64,000 nt of DNA, taken from contig NC_073746.1 of assembly GCF_029784135.1 (NCBI RefSeq), positions 60,238,097 through 60,302,096 of the forward strand. Reading direction: 5' to 3'. The notes beneath the pieces were generated by a model, which did not search any database, was not told the DNA's origin, and worked only from the letters and a program-made list of their open reading frames with translations. Origin of the DNA: Toxorhynchites rutilus septentrionalis (taxonomy: Eukaryota; Arthropoda; Insecta; Diptera; Culicidae). Positions 36,734 through 46,185 of this stretch are shown in pieces. Positions within the stretch are counted from its first letter, which is position 1, and every line of letters starts with the position of its first letter. Made by a program: the position numbers and the translations under genes.

Positions 36734-38011
36734 CAGGGTTTTCCAACTTTAAATTCCGAAAGTAAATTGAAATAAAACACACTTAGAATTCGAATTTCGA
36801 TGAAACTTTTATTTCAAATTAAAGTTTGCTTTATGCCATTATGTGTGAAATACAACATCATTCAAATGTCCACCTAGGGCTTCCTCGCACACCTTGATCC
36901 GGAACAGGTAATTTTCGATGACTTTTCGACACATATGGGGCGGTATCTCGGTCATAACTTCACGAATGTTGTCTTTGAAATGTTCAAGAGTTTGCGGAGA
37001 GTTGGTATAGACGCGGTCTTTCGCATAACCCCACAAAAAAAAGTCTAGCGGGTTCAAATCGCATGATCTGGACGGCCAATTGGCATCACCAAAAACGCGA
37101 ATTTATGCGTCCCTCAAATTTTGTTCGCAATATGGCCATGTTCGGTCGTGTTGTGTGGCACATAACGCCGTCCTGCTGAAACCACATGTCATCCGTATCC
37201 ATATCTTCAATTTGTGTTCAACATGCGGCCATAGCGCTCACCATTCACAGTTACCGTCTCGCCGTCCTCATTTTCAAAGAAATACGGCCCGATGACTCCA
37301 CCAGACCATAATGCGCACCAAACAGTGACTTTTGGCGGATGCAATGACCTCTCAACAATCACGTGTGGATTTTCTGAGCCCCATATACGAAAATTTTGGG
37401 TGTTCACATAGCCACCGAGCTCGAAATGTGCCTCATCGCTGAAGAAAATTCGATGCGAAAATTTAGCATTTTGCTGCTGTTGTTCGTTCACCCAATCGAC
37501 GTATGCCCGACGCATTCCATGGTCACCACGCTCTAATTTTTGTACCAGTTGGACTTTTTATGGATGTAGGTGCAAATTCGCCACAATGATGTGTTTGACA
37601 AGCCCAATTGCTGAGCACGCCGTGGAATCGAAACATTCGGGTCATCCTCCACACTGGCAGCAACAGCAGCAATATTTTCGGCCGAACGCACATTACGATG
37701 ATGCACAGGTTTCACAATATCCGCAACGGATCCAGTTTGTTCGAATTTACGCACTACATTAGCGATTGTGTGCTCTGTAGGCCGTCCATGACGACCAAAA
37801 TCCGTCCGTAATGCTCGAAAAACATTTGCCGGTTTTTCATCATTTTTATAGTATAATTTAACAAAATTAACACGTTGTGCGATGCTAAAACGATCCATAT
37901 TGTAAAATGGCAGACATTCAACTAACGATATGACGCTTTGGTTGACAGCTATGTCAAACGGTTGTCAGCGCAGGGCTGTATACTTTCGGAAGCCCGAAAT
38001 GGAAAACCCTG
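36734..38011 (-). mobile_element. IS630-Tc1-mariner element with TIRs
   Basis: The left end reads CAGGGTTTTCCA, and further in CCGAAAGTA. The right end has the inverse: TACTTTCGG further in, then TGGAAAACCCTG. TA follows the right end at 38012-38013, and TA precedes the left end within two bases. The transposase remnant fills the minus strand between them. Confidence 0.75.
36839..37898 (-). pseudogene. Frameshifted Tc1/mariner-superfamily transposase (D..D..D type)
   Basis: The N-terminal frame (37898-37533) gives 121 residues, starting MDRFSIAQRVNFVKLYYKN, with a helix-turn-helix region of the sort found in many insect and aphid transposases. An extra base in an A-run near 37555 shifts the frame. 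The catalytic core continues in 37515-37207 with FFSDEAHFELGGYVN (first Asp) and VTVWCALWSGGVIGPYFFEN. A second shift follows. The next piece holds DMWFQQDG (second Asp), and after a third shift comes SCDLNPLDFFLWG (third Asp) and the C-terminus ending NDVVFHT. All catalytic positions are readable, but at least three frame breaks make it inactive. Confidence 0.85.
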
Positions 38012-38880
38012 TATTTTCAACATTTACTCCTATATCTTTGGTGATATTCCCGAACGGCAGGGTTACCATAACTACAGAATAACCTGTATGCCTACAGTTT
38101 TTGAAGACTTTTTAAAATCAAGGATCTGTAGTAACCGATTACAAATTTTTCACACAGATTTTACAGATTTTTGATAACTGTAATACATTATTTGTAAGGC
38201 ATGGGTATTGACAAGTATTAAAAGTGTGTCGTATTGTTTATTATAGTTCGATCTAACGTGAAAAGTTTCTTTTTTTGAAGTTTCAAAACATTTTTAAAAG
38301 TAACACAAATCAAACATCTGTCTGGCATACGGCATTTTCCCAGAACTCATAGAGCTGCGGTTGATTGGTTCTCGTATTCCATGTTCATTGACACAATTCA
38401 AAACATAAAATAAAAATGATGAAAATCTCTCTCCCTCTAATCTGATTGTAAATTGGAACTTCGGAGCCCAATGTTCCAGCATTCCAATGAAGATTCTGAC
38501 TGATATTGAGAAATTTCGGCACAGCTTGGAAGGCTTCTTTGATTGTCACAAATGTCGCTTGGCCAACCAATTTTGTCGAATAATCATTTACGTCTTTATG
38601 CTCAAACATGAGCTAGTGAGCTACGAGATGAACACTCATCACCTTAGACACGCGATCACCTGTTATAATACGGTGGGTTTGACACCATCGTTAGGGTAAG
38701 TGCAATACTACACCCAAACTAGCGTTGACAGAAAACATTTAATCTTCGGCAAAGAAAAGCTTTTTCGTGTGCTGAAGGGTGAAATGAACAATTAAAAGTA
38801 CCTTTTCAATAGCTTTAAAATGTTTGTGTGTATGGGAGCAGACATCTCTTTCTCCCAGTCTGAACGTCATGTTGGGATTG
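38012..38880. other. Unassigned AT-rich sequence
   Basis: No gene. CTGTAGTAACCG.TTACA..TTTTTCACACAGATTTTACAG near 38125-38170 is locally repetitive and resembles phrases near 25.0-25.5 kb. Confidence 0.4.
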
Positions 38881-38883
38881 TAC

Positions 38884-38992
38884 CCAAAAAAAAAGTCCAA
38901 ACGATGTCAACAGGGATCGAACCATAGCCGGATGGAATGCAAGACTGTTTTACACGACCACGCTATCCACATAGCCACGGGTGCTGTTGCAT
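38884..38992 (-). mobile_element. tRNA-like SINE head
   Basis: On the minus strand GCACCCGTGGCTATGTGGATAGCGTGG gives an A-box-like GTGGCTATGTGG, and GGTTCGATCCC is a canonical B box (38912-38922 on the plus strand). Spacing is tRNA-like. A run of nine T follows the B box on the minus strand (38885-38893), which could stop Pol III. The 5' and 3' arms do not pair, so it is not a working tRNA. Confidence 0.55.
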
Positions 38993-39948
38993 AAACACCT
39001 CATTATAAAATTAAGTTGAAATGTGTTTTCTATGAATAATAAGGCAATCATTAACGTGAGTTTATGTCCGTTTCGGTGTGGGCCGTGTATGTGGTAAATT
39101 ATGCGAAAAGGTTCAATGCGTACTTATTTGCAATGTGTCTCTTGTTTTCCTCGCTCATATTGCTCTTATATTGCTATAGCATCTATATTATACAAATGCT
39201 GTACCAGTATGGGGGGTATGGGGGGTGGGTTATATGGCACATTTTCTGTTATTTTTGAGCTCATTTAATGAAAAAAATCGGAATGCCAAAACATGTGCTA
39301 AAAATTGATTTTGGGCGTAGAAACTAGAAAACAGGCACATGTAGCTTTCAACTGATTTCAAAAGTGTGTTTCTCATTTTTTTCCATTATTCCCAGTACTC
39401 CCAGTCAATCTTCCATGTTTTACAAAAAACACTGCGTCCGGAATAAACATGTCCACGCTGCTGTTCACAGTTTTGTGTTTGAGTACAAACATGATTTTTT
39501 CGTACCTATGTTAGAAAATGTGACATGTTTGTATTCCTGGTATGTTTGGACATACGATATTTAATCCCAATGTTTCACATGATGTTCGAACATGGTGTAC
39601 AGTTTCTCTTGCATTTTCACCTCAAGCACCGGCAGTGCGTAGATTAGAAGAAGCGAATCGGACACCACACCACCACCACTCAACGCGTGGTGTGTTGGTA
39701 TGTTGACATGGAAAAAATGCTTTCCTTTCATGACAATGGATGCTTCGTCTAAAATATTGGGCAAATAAAATAAACCTCTTTTTCTGTTCTGAACAAAATA
39801 AACATCGATTGATATGAGAGTTTTTCACATTTGATATCATTATTTAGTGCACGCATCAATTTATATATTGAATTCATGTAACATTCGCTATTATTAGCTA
39901 TTTGAACAAGTACTAAAATTGAATTATTCAGCAGTGACATGTTAGGCG
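38993..39948. other. Unassigned AT-rich sequence
   Basis: No gene was recognised. A GGTATGGGGGGTATGGGGGGTGGG-like G-rich patch lies near 39210-39230. Confidence 0.45.
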
Positions 39949-39976
39949 TGACGCTAACCACTCGACCACGGGAGCA
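39949..39976 (-). mobile_element. SINE head fragment
   Basis: On the minus strand this reads GCTCCCGTGGTCGAGTGG followed by TTAGCGTCACGCC. That is the same A-box head as the SINE at 21.5 kb, but no clear B box follows at the right distance. Confidence 0.5.
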
Positions 39977-40257
39977 ACAATTTTGGCTGGATCTTTGAAT
40001 ACAAATGGCCAATACTGCTTGTTCGCGACGATCGCGACCCGAGCTATAAAACGAGCGGACAAGAGGAGAAGAAAGGATTATGCAATCGCATGCACACATA
40101 GCATATGTAGTGCAGTGTAAGTGTAGCTTTTAGTTTTTTCCTTCATTCAGTTTGTGAAAACATCGAGAAATCAATGGTGTGTTTTAGCCGCTGAAATTTC
40201 TCTGCTGGTTCTGCTGTGTGCCGCTGAAGGTTGCATCTAAAACTAATTTTTGGGTAT

Positions 40258-40275
40258 TGACGTAGGACTACGTCT
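40258..40275. repeat. Palindromic GACGTAGGACTACGTC core
   Basis: TGACGTAGGACTACGTCT recurs exactly at 58154-58171 and in variant form near 4.24, 5.33, 43.60 and 49.70 kb. Here it lies about 0.5 kb upstream of a histone H2A remnant. Confidence 0.8.
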
Positions 40276-40399
40276 AACCGGAAGATATAGGGGGTGAAAT
40301 GAAAATCTAGGCACTGAACAAGTAGGAAAAAATGCAAGATTTGGAACGCTTATAACTCGGGCATTTCTCAATAGATCGCAAAGGTGTTTGCATCAATTG

Positions 40400-41180
40400 A
40401 TAGGAAATATATCTACGCATCTATCATAACGAATAACATTTAATTTTTCTTGAGATAAACAATTGAATAATTGTGAAATATCAAGCATTGTCCAAATACA
40501 CTATGTGCCCATTTTTGATTGGTCCATTTTGTGCTCCTCAAATCGTACCGACCAAAACGGGCAACCAGAGCAGCAGCGAAATACAATGAAGCACGATTGG
40601 AAAGGAAAAAGAAAAAAATGAACGAAACATTGGTCGCAGTCTTACACATGCGTAATTCTCGAGTCAGCCAGTCAGCTTAAAAATCCCCGCTCCGCTGCCG
40701 TAACGCTCATTCTCATCCAAACCGTACACCACATCGTTTCGATCACATCACATCAACAAACCAACACAAGCAGCCATGTCTGGGCATGCCAAAGGAGCAA
40801 AGGAGGATCGCGACGATAAGAAAACCCGCATTCAGAACAGAACACAATCGGTTCCGTGGACACCAAGACAATAACAGGCAGTTGCAGCGAGTGGCGAGTG
40901 GCAAACGCAGTCGCAAAACGGCAGCAGGTAGCAGAACGGTAACGGTAACGGTATTGAATTAAAGAGACTTTAAACTCTGAGAGTTCATTCGTCTCTAGGT
41001 AGCAGAAGAAAAAAAGTTTGTTCTTTATACAAACTGCTTTGGTGGCAAATCCAGAACAAGGCGGCATCGAGGGCGTTCGAAATGGTTTTTTCAAAACCAC
41101 GAGTAAGTTTTCTAAATTGGTACCATTCCATAAAACACGGCGCTTATCAGGGCCATTAAACCTTTCAAAAAAGAGTTTAC
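40400..41180 (+). pseudogene. H2A: Histone H2A pseudogene, copy 1, with upstream and 3' processing sequence
   Basis: An ATG at 40776 opens MSGHAKGAKEDRDDKKTR. The first nine residues are the H2A N-terminus, and RDDKKTR is the region normally near residue 90 (ARDNKKTR). The whole histone-fold core between them is deleted. The frame ends at a stop soon after. Downstream, GGCGCTTATCAGGGCC (41139-41154) is a histone 3' stem-loop with one stem mismatch, and CTTTCAAAAAAGAG is like the U7-binding histone downstream element. Upstream, GATTGGTCC (about 40520) is an inverted CCAAT motif of the kind found in histone promoters. Retention of sequence beyond the stem-loop argues for a DNA-level duplicate, not a processed copy. 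Confidence 0.75.
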
Positions 41181-41755
41181 GAAATACAGTTCAATGCATT
41201 CTAAAATAATATCCAAAATAATAATAAAACAAAAAATTGATTTTTTCATAATTTGTTTGCCAGGATATGATGAGTATGTGAATTTGTCAGTTGTTCTGAG
41301 CTTATTGATGGTTGTGGACTTTCGCAATTATTCAATTTTCACCTATTCTTAAATTGCTTCCAGATTTAAAGTGCAGTAATTTACAATAATTTCGACATTT
41401 AGCTAATTGGACGGACATGTAACGCAACATATTTATTTAGACATTTTTGTAAACATAGAAATCGGGGTCCAAATTATGACCCCACATTGAAAGTCGACAC
41501 TGTACCACTGTCATCGCAAATGTTCAATTACAGGTTAAAATCGCCTCCAATGCGACACCGAGTGGTGCTTCGGCACGTCGCATTAAGTGTAATTTACTGT
41601 ACAACATGTCACAATCTGGATGGAAAGAAATTTTCCAACTGTGAAAGCTGTGGCGAGTGGCAAACGCAATCGCTAAACAGGAAGGTTTAGCCGAACAAGA
41701 TGGGGATATCGAGTGTTAACAAAACAATAAACTCTTTAGATTAAAGATGATTTTG
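41181..41755. other. Histone-locus spacer
   Basis: 41190-41370 aligns with the sequence after H2A copy 2 (42745-42900); both contain CAATGCATTCTAAA and TTATTGRTGGTTG. Near 41650, GAGTGGCAAACGCAATCGC repeats a phrase found in both H2A copies. Confidence 0.5.
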
Positions 41756-41756
41756 T

Positions 41757-41772
41757 GGACCTGAAAAGGACC
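41757..41772 (-). terminator. Histone 3' stem-loop of the H2B pseudogene
   Basis: On the minus strand GGTCCTTTTCAGGTCC fits the histone RNA 3' stem-loop (GGYYY, four- to five-base loop, ARRRCC) with one mismatch. It lies about 45 bp after the H2B stop. Beyond it, TTTAATCTAAAGAG resembles the purine-rich downstream element that base-pairs with U7 snRNA. Confidence 0.75.
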
Positions 41773-41815
41773 CTTTTTAGGGTTTGCTTCCGGATCAGCA
41801 GTCGGAAAACGCTCT

Positions 41816-42177
41816 TTACTTGGAGCTGGTATACTTCGTCACCGCTTTGGTACCTTCGGAAACCGCATGCAAGTTCATCGGGCAGCAACAGACTGATTGC
41901 AATCTGAATTTCCCACGCCGTAATGGTTGACCGTTTATTGTAGTGGATCAGACGCGAGGCTTCCGCTACGATACGCTCAAAGATGTATTGACGAAGCTCA
42001 TGACGCTCATCGCCTTCGATGAGAAACCGATGTCGGAATAAACCTGCTTCAGCACCTTATGATGTAGATAGCATATGATTCCTACTCTTTCTTCCTGTCG
42101 GTTTCCGAGATATTCTTCTGCGCCGTGCCGAACTTTTTGGCGATTTTTCCACTATTCCACTAGTCTTCGGTGCCTTT
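41816..42177 (-). pseudogene. H2B: Histone H2B pseudogene
   Basis: On the minus strand, from about 42177, APKTSG opens the protein, but the start codon has become AAG. The N-terminal tail then shifts frame; KNISETDRKK follows with a stop, then ESYAIYI, the start of the H2B fold. Further pieces are recognisable in different frames: [35 protein letters not shown] and VTKYTSSK followed by TAA. A short deletion of about four bases lies in the last helix. H2B normally packs with H2A in the nucleosome; this copy cannot be made. It is divergent from H2A copy 2, the arrangement expected in insect histone repeats. Confidence 0.9.
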
Positions 42178-42440
42178 GTGTTTGTTAGAAACAACTGCAT
42201 GTGAATCCAACTAGCGAACAAATCGTAATATATGTATTTTTTTGCCATCGCTGCCTTTTAACGCTCTTTCGTTCGTCTCGTTGGACTCGCCCCTTTGGCT
42301 GAGTCTGCCGATTTGTCTCTATCCTGTGAGCGTGTACCGCTAAAGTACAAAACGCGCGGATCCGCTGAAAAATATATCATTCTCTTTCAAACCGTAAATC
42401 AGTGTGGTTGTATGGCATCGTTTCACATCACATCGCATCA
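42178..42440. promoter_or_regulatory. Former H2A/H2B divergent promoter
   Basis: This 260-bp spacer lies between the 5' ends of the divergent H2B and H2A remnants, the place of the shared promoter. The last part, ACCGTAAATCAGTGTGG..TGGCATCGTTTCACATCACATC, resembles the H2A copy 1 leader (ACCGTACACCACATCGTTTC.ATCACATCACATC). Confidence 0.5.
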
Positions 42441-42735
42441 ACGGATTGGTGCCGGAGCACCAGTATACCTAATAGCGGCTATAGAATTTCGGCCGCCGGA
42501 GTGCTCGAGTTAGCTTGCGAAGCTGCTCACGACAATAAGAAAACCCGCCTACAGAACAGAGCACATTCGGTTCGATGGCAACAACTAGTTTCAGCGAGTG
42601 ACAAACGCAATCGCAAAACGGCAGCAGGTAGAAGAAGGAAAAAGTTTGTTTATACAGACTGCTTTGGTGGCAAAACCAGCCACCGTAAAACACGGCGCTT
42701 TTCAGGGCCATTAAACCTTTCAAAGAAGAGTTATT
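42441..42735 (+). pseudogene. H2A: Histone H2A pseudogene, copy 2
   Basis: From 42442 the sequence encodes [16 protein letters not shown], the H2A core (family: [37 protein letters not shown], shortened here to what is seen). A one-base deletion then moves the frame, and AAGVLELACEAAHDNKKTR continues. The N-terminal third is missing. After KKTR the sequence is not H2A but matches H2A copy 1 (CAGAACAGARCACA and CGCAAAACGGCAGCAGGTAG). GGCGCTTTTCAGGGCC (42694-42709) is the 3' stem-loop and CAAAGAAGAG (42721-42730) the downstream element. Copies 1 and 2 share the same abnormal C-terminal substitution and the same stem mismatch. Confidence 0.85.
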
Positions 42736-43590
42736 AAAAGTTTTTCACAATACCAATGCATTCTAAAGTGATATAATATGACATATAATATAAACTGATT
42801 TATTTTGTTTATGCTTGTTCTTGAACTTATTGGTGGTTGGGGTCTTTTAAATTGATCATTCAGTTTTCACAAACCCTTGCATGGTTTCCGAATTAAAAGT
42901 AGCTTCAACACATTGTATGCAGGATGGGATTAACGAATTTTCTCGGTAGCAAGAACTGCTTTCTTTGGTTGATAACTTTTGTTGAAAACTGACTGACGTT
43001 ACATCTGCATTGTATAGAAAAATAACTAAGGAGCAACATGATGAGCTATGTATTTCCTGCTGCTCTGTTCTTATTTTAAAGGACTTTAATCCGAAGGTCA
43101 TCCGTCCCTGTATTTACTGTTGGTTTTTCAGAACGCTTATAGCTCGTTTATTCCTGAACAGATCGTCTCCAAAACCTCAGTTCTTTTTCATTTTTATTTA
43201 CTTTGTTTGCGGAGACTACAAATCTTACAATTCATTCGTCTCCGAAACCACAGTACAGTAATGTGCTCAATAGTGAAATATATGATAGTGAATGAGCTGA
43301 TGACTACCTATGCATTCCCTATCACAGCCATCATTTTGATTGTACGATATGTGCATACGCCGAAAGATGCCCGGCGTTGAACATTTAATAAGTACAAAGC
43401 CTTTAGAAAAAAATCAAGAATCAAGTTTGTAGAAAAAACGCAAAAACACAACACCAAAGGTTCTTTTCAGAACCCCCAACATGTTCATAAAGAGTAAACA
43501 GTAAACTAATCCATTTTTCAGGTAGATAGGTAGGTATTCACGTAGGAGAAGAAAATAAAACAATATATTTAAAATATATATTTAGCAATG
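42736..43590. other. Histone-locus spacer and AT-rich sequence
   Basis: The first 160 bp match the sequence downstream of H2A copy 1. A GGAGAC...GTCTCC hairpin module occurs near 43209-43245, with ATTCATTCGTCTCC. No gene is seen. Confidence 0.45.
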
Positions 43591-43591
43591 A

Positions 43592-43646
43592 CGGAATGAC
43601 GTAGGACTATACAAAGGGGACAGTTGTATAGTCCTACGTCATTCCG
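43592..43646. repeat. Perfect 23-bp hairpin with 9-nt loop carrying the GACGTAGGACTA core
   Basis: The arm CGGAATGACGTAGGACTATA plus CAA is followed by loop AGGGGACAG and the exact reverse complement. The core is the same as that in the dispersed GACGTAGGACTACGTC repeats. Confidence 0.9.
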
Positions 43647-43840
43647 GTTATGTCCCCGACATTACCCACCCGTCTTTTTTTATTTTTTTGGTCAGCATTT
43701 GTACGACGTCGCCCGCTATGCAGTCGGCTCCCCAGACTTTAATTGCCAACATGCACGCAAAAAAATAGAAAGCTTCTTTCTATTCAGAGAGTGTTTTCTT
43801 TGAACGAAACCAAGGATTATTTAATCAGACTTGCAAAATG

Positions 43841-44325
43841 TGCATGAACGATCTATAAACTTTTACTTAGTCGCGGCAATACATACACACACTCTTTACA
43901 GATACACGGGTCGAAGGTTGTGCAGTTCACTGATCATTCAACAAGAGCCAAAGGTTGTACTGCTCATGACAACTCTATACGAGCTGATGATTGCGCCGGC
44001 TAGTGATCATTCTATCCTGGATTCATCGAGTCGAAAAAGACGCACCACGCTAGATATGGGGTGCAGACTAGGGGGCGTTGCTGATTAACGGTCAGCTGCA
44101 TCACAATAGGAAGTATCCCATGTCGGGCACACGTACAGAGCACTGAAGACTGCAACATCCCAATTATGAGAACACTTGTAATACTAACCTCGAGCCAACC
44201 GCGAGTAATCGGTTACATATTACTAACATAGTTGTAAGCAAACATTGTCAAAATATTGAACTCCCGGTCCCGTTAGGCTGACGCCATTTGAGCCTTAATA
44301 AAAATATATATTTTGGTGTATGAAC
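43841..44325 (+). mobile_element. Second copy of the I-clade LINE, 3' end only
   Basis: From about 43848 this matches, in plus orientation, the 3' part of the LINE at 17.0-17.5 kb: TAAACTTTTACTTAGTCGCG, the CATCGAGTCGAAAAGACGC-like region, and the end CCTTAATAAAAATATATATTTTGG. Flanks TGCATGAAC (43841-43849) and TGTATGAAC (44317-44325) form a candidate 9-bp target duplication with one mismatch. A former coding frame of 85 residues reads through much of it. The copy is strongly 5'-truncated. Confidence 0.85.
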
Positions 44326-45479
44326 TCATAGCCTCTAAGTTCGTGCAATTTTTGAAATGCGAACTAAATTTCAAGTTCGTTTCTGTGAAAAAGTATTCTA
44401 CGAAGAAATGTTTTGGGATGAATAATTTCTTTCCGTGTATGAAAAGAAACGAAACGAAAGCAATGAATACTGCGACATCGGGTGATATGTTTGTACATGA
44501 TGTTCTTGAATTATAAACATCGTGTTTGTTTTCAAATGTTTATGTTTGTGTACCATTGTTCGTGTTTGGGATAGACATTCAACACTAGCGAAAATCATGT
44601 TCGAATTCAAACAAGAACATGGAATTTTCACATCGCGTGGACATGTGTAAGTGTTTTTCGGAAGACTGCTCCCAGTTCATGACTTCTCATCGAATGTTGT
44701 TATTTTGTTTGTTAATACTTTGTAAAACTATGTACAAAGGCATTATTTTTGGGATGAACACTATTTTTTTTCTTGCCTCGTCATGTCAAAATATATAAAA
44801 TAACAATTCAGCATTTATAAACGGTTGTTGTCATACTTTTCGTTTATTTTCTTTCCACTGCATTTTCTTTGCCACCTTACTCATCTCATTTGTCAATTCC
44901 AAAAGAGTTTTCTATTAAACCCGTATAAGCTACCGATTGGTTGATTTCAACAAACAAACATGTTTCATCAATACCTAAAAATGTTCCTCTACTTCTTCGA
45001 AGAAGAGCAGAAAAATGTTAATATTAGAAAATATATGTCTGGATATAGGATAATAATCTTTGGATACTTCTTTATCTGAAACCGTGTGGTCCGGCATCTC
45101 TGTTATTTGAACCTGTTTGTAAAAATAGCTTAACGAAGATAGTTGGCCGGTCTCGTCTGAATGTCATTTTGCTTTGGAATTCTGTTACACCGTGACGTGA
45201 CATGTGACCCTTTATTCCGATTCAACATAAAAATCTATATAATATGGTTTGTGTTGTATGTATTGTGTATCAAGAGGTTAACATAAAAATAAAAAAAATA
45301 ATAAAACTGTTTGTCTTTTTCTTACTTAATCACGACGACTATAAAATTTAAAAATACACTGTAATACTGTTGAGGACTACTGTTTCCACTTTTGATAGCT
45401 TTAAAAGCATTTGTACAATTGATTTTTACCTGACCCTTTGGGATTTTTTTCAAACATTGCACACATCATAGCAGCTACC
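44326..45479. other. AT-rich sequence without a recognised gene
   Basis: GTTCGTGTTTG- and AACATGTT-like phrases recur between 44480 and 44640 and near 39400-39600, suggesting an old dispersed repeat. No coding feature. Confidence 0.4.
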
Positions 45480-46185
45480 TTAACACTTTAAGATCAGCGT
45501 CGGCCCATAGGGGCCGACGTAGAGCTTTTTGGTAAGAAAGTGCTGATTGACTGGAGCTGACAGTTACAAAACAAGAAAATAGAAATATATAAGGTTTGTT
45601 TTCGGATGTTTTACTAAATTCAAATTCTTTGTATTCGAATTTTTGACTATTTTCTATCCATACAATAAGTATCTTTGGGAGCTGGGACCGACATTTATAT
45701 CGTGCAAACGCTCTTGATGCGTGTGCGCTACAGCATAAGTTTTACGTTAAAACTAGTGTGTTTTTCGTTTTCTACTGGCCGCAATACATAGTAGGTTACT
45801 TCGATCTCATAGTTTGGCGTCACTGCTTGTTTTATTCTACCAATTACAATTTATCACTGCCCGGAATGCTCCGAAAAGTTTTTATGTCTGGATTGTTTTA
45901 ATAGAAGACATTTTACGAGTTTGAAATTATGTTATAAAAATGTAATTTCGAAAAAATAAATTGTTTTATAATGATTTTTATCGATTTTCTACCCATTTAC
46001 ATTGAGTTGGGGCCGCGTGTGCAGTACTACACACGGTTATTTTTTACCCTTTTATGGCAGATGGGGATGAAATTTTATGCTAGATGGGTTCCTGGCACCA
46101 TCTAGTATAAGAATCAACCATTGGACCCTCCAAGTTTTTACGAACTTTTTGGCCAAAACGACGGCCATGGTCGTCAAAGTGTTAA
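45480..46185. mobile_element. TTAA-flanked element, copy A (706 bp)
   Basis: The element is flanked by TTAA at 45480-45483 and 46182-46185. Terminal inverted repeats read CACTTTAAGA on the left and TCGTCAAAGTG on the right. The first 250 bp match copies B and C (GCGTCGGCCCATAGGGGCCGACG, GAGCTTTTTGGTA, GACCGACA, AACGCTCTTGATGCG). The right part (CCATCTAGTATAAGAATC, GGCCAAAACGACGGCC) is unique to this copy in the window. No transposase frame. A piggyBac-like mobiliser is likely from the TTAA target. Confidence 0.75.

Noticed and set aside
38884..38992. tRNA gene with a T-run terminator
   Set aside because: The B box and T-run are convincing, yet the two ends do not pair and no cloverleaf can be drawn by eye.
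43831..44088. Independent 85-residue gene similar to the 17282-17575 minus-strand frame
   Set aside because: Both are 3' untranslated or terminal parts of the same LINE family; the nucleotide match extends past the frames to the element tail.
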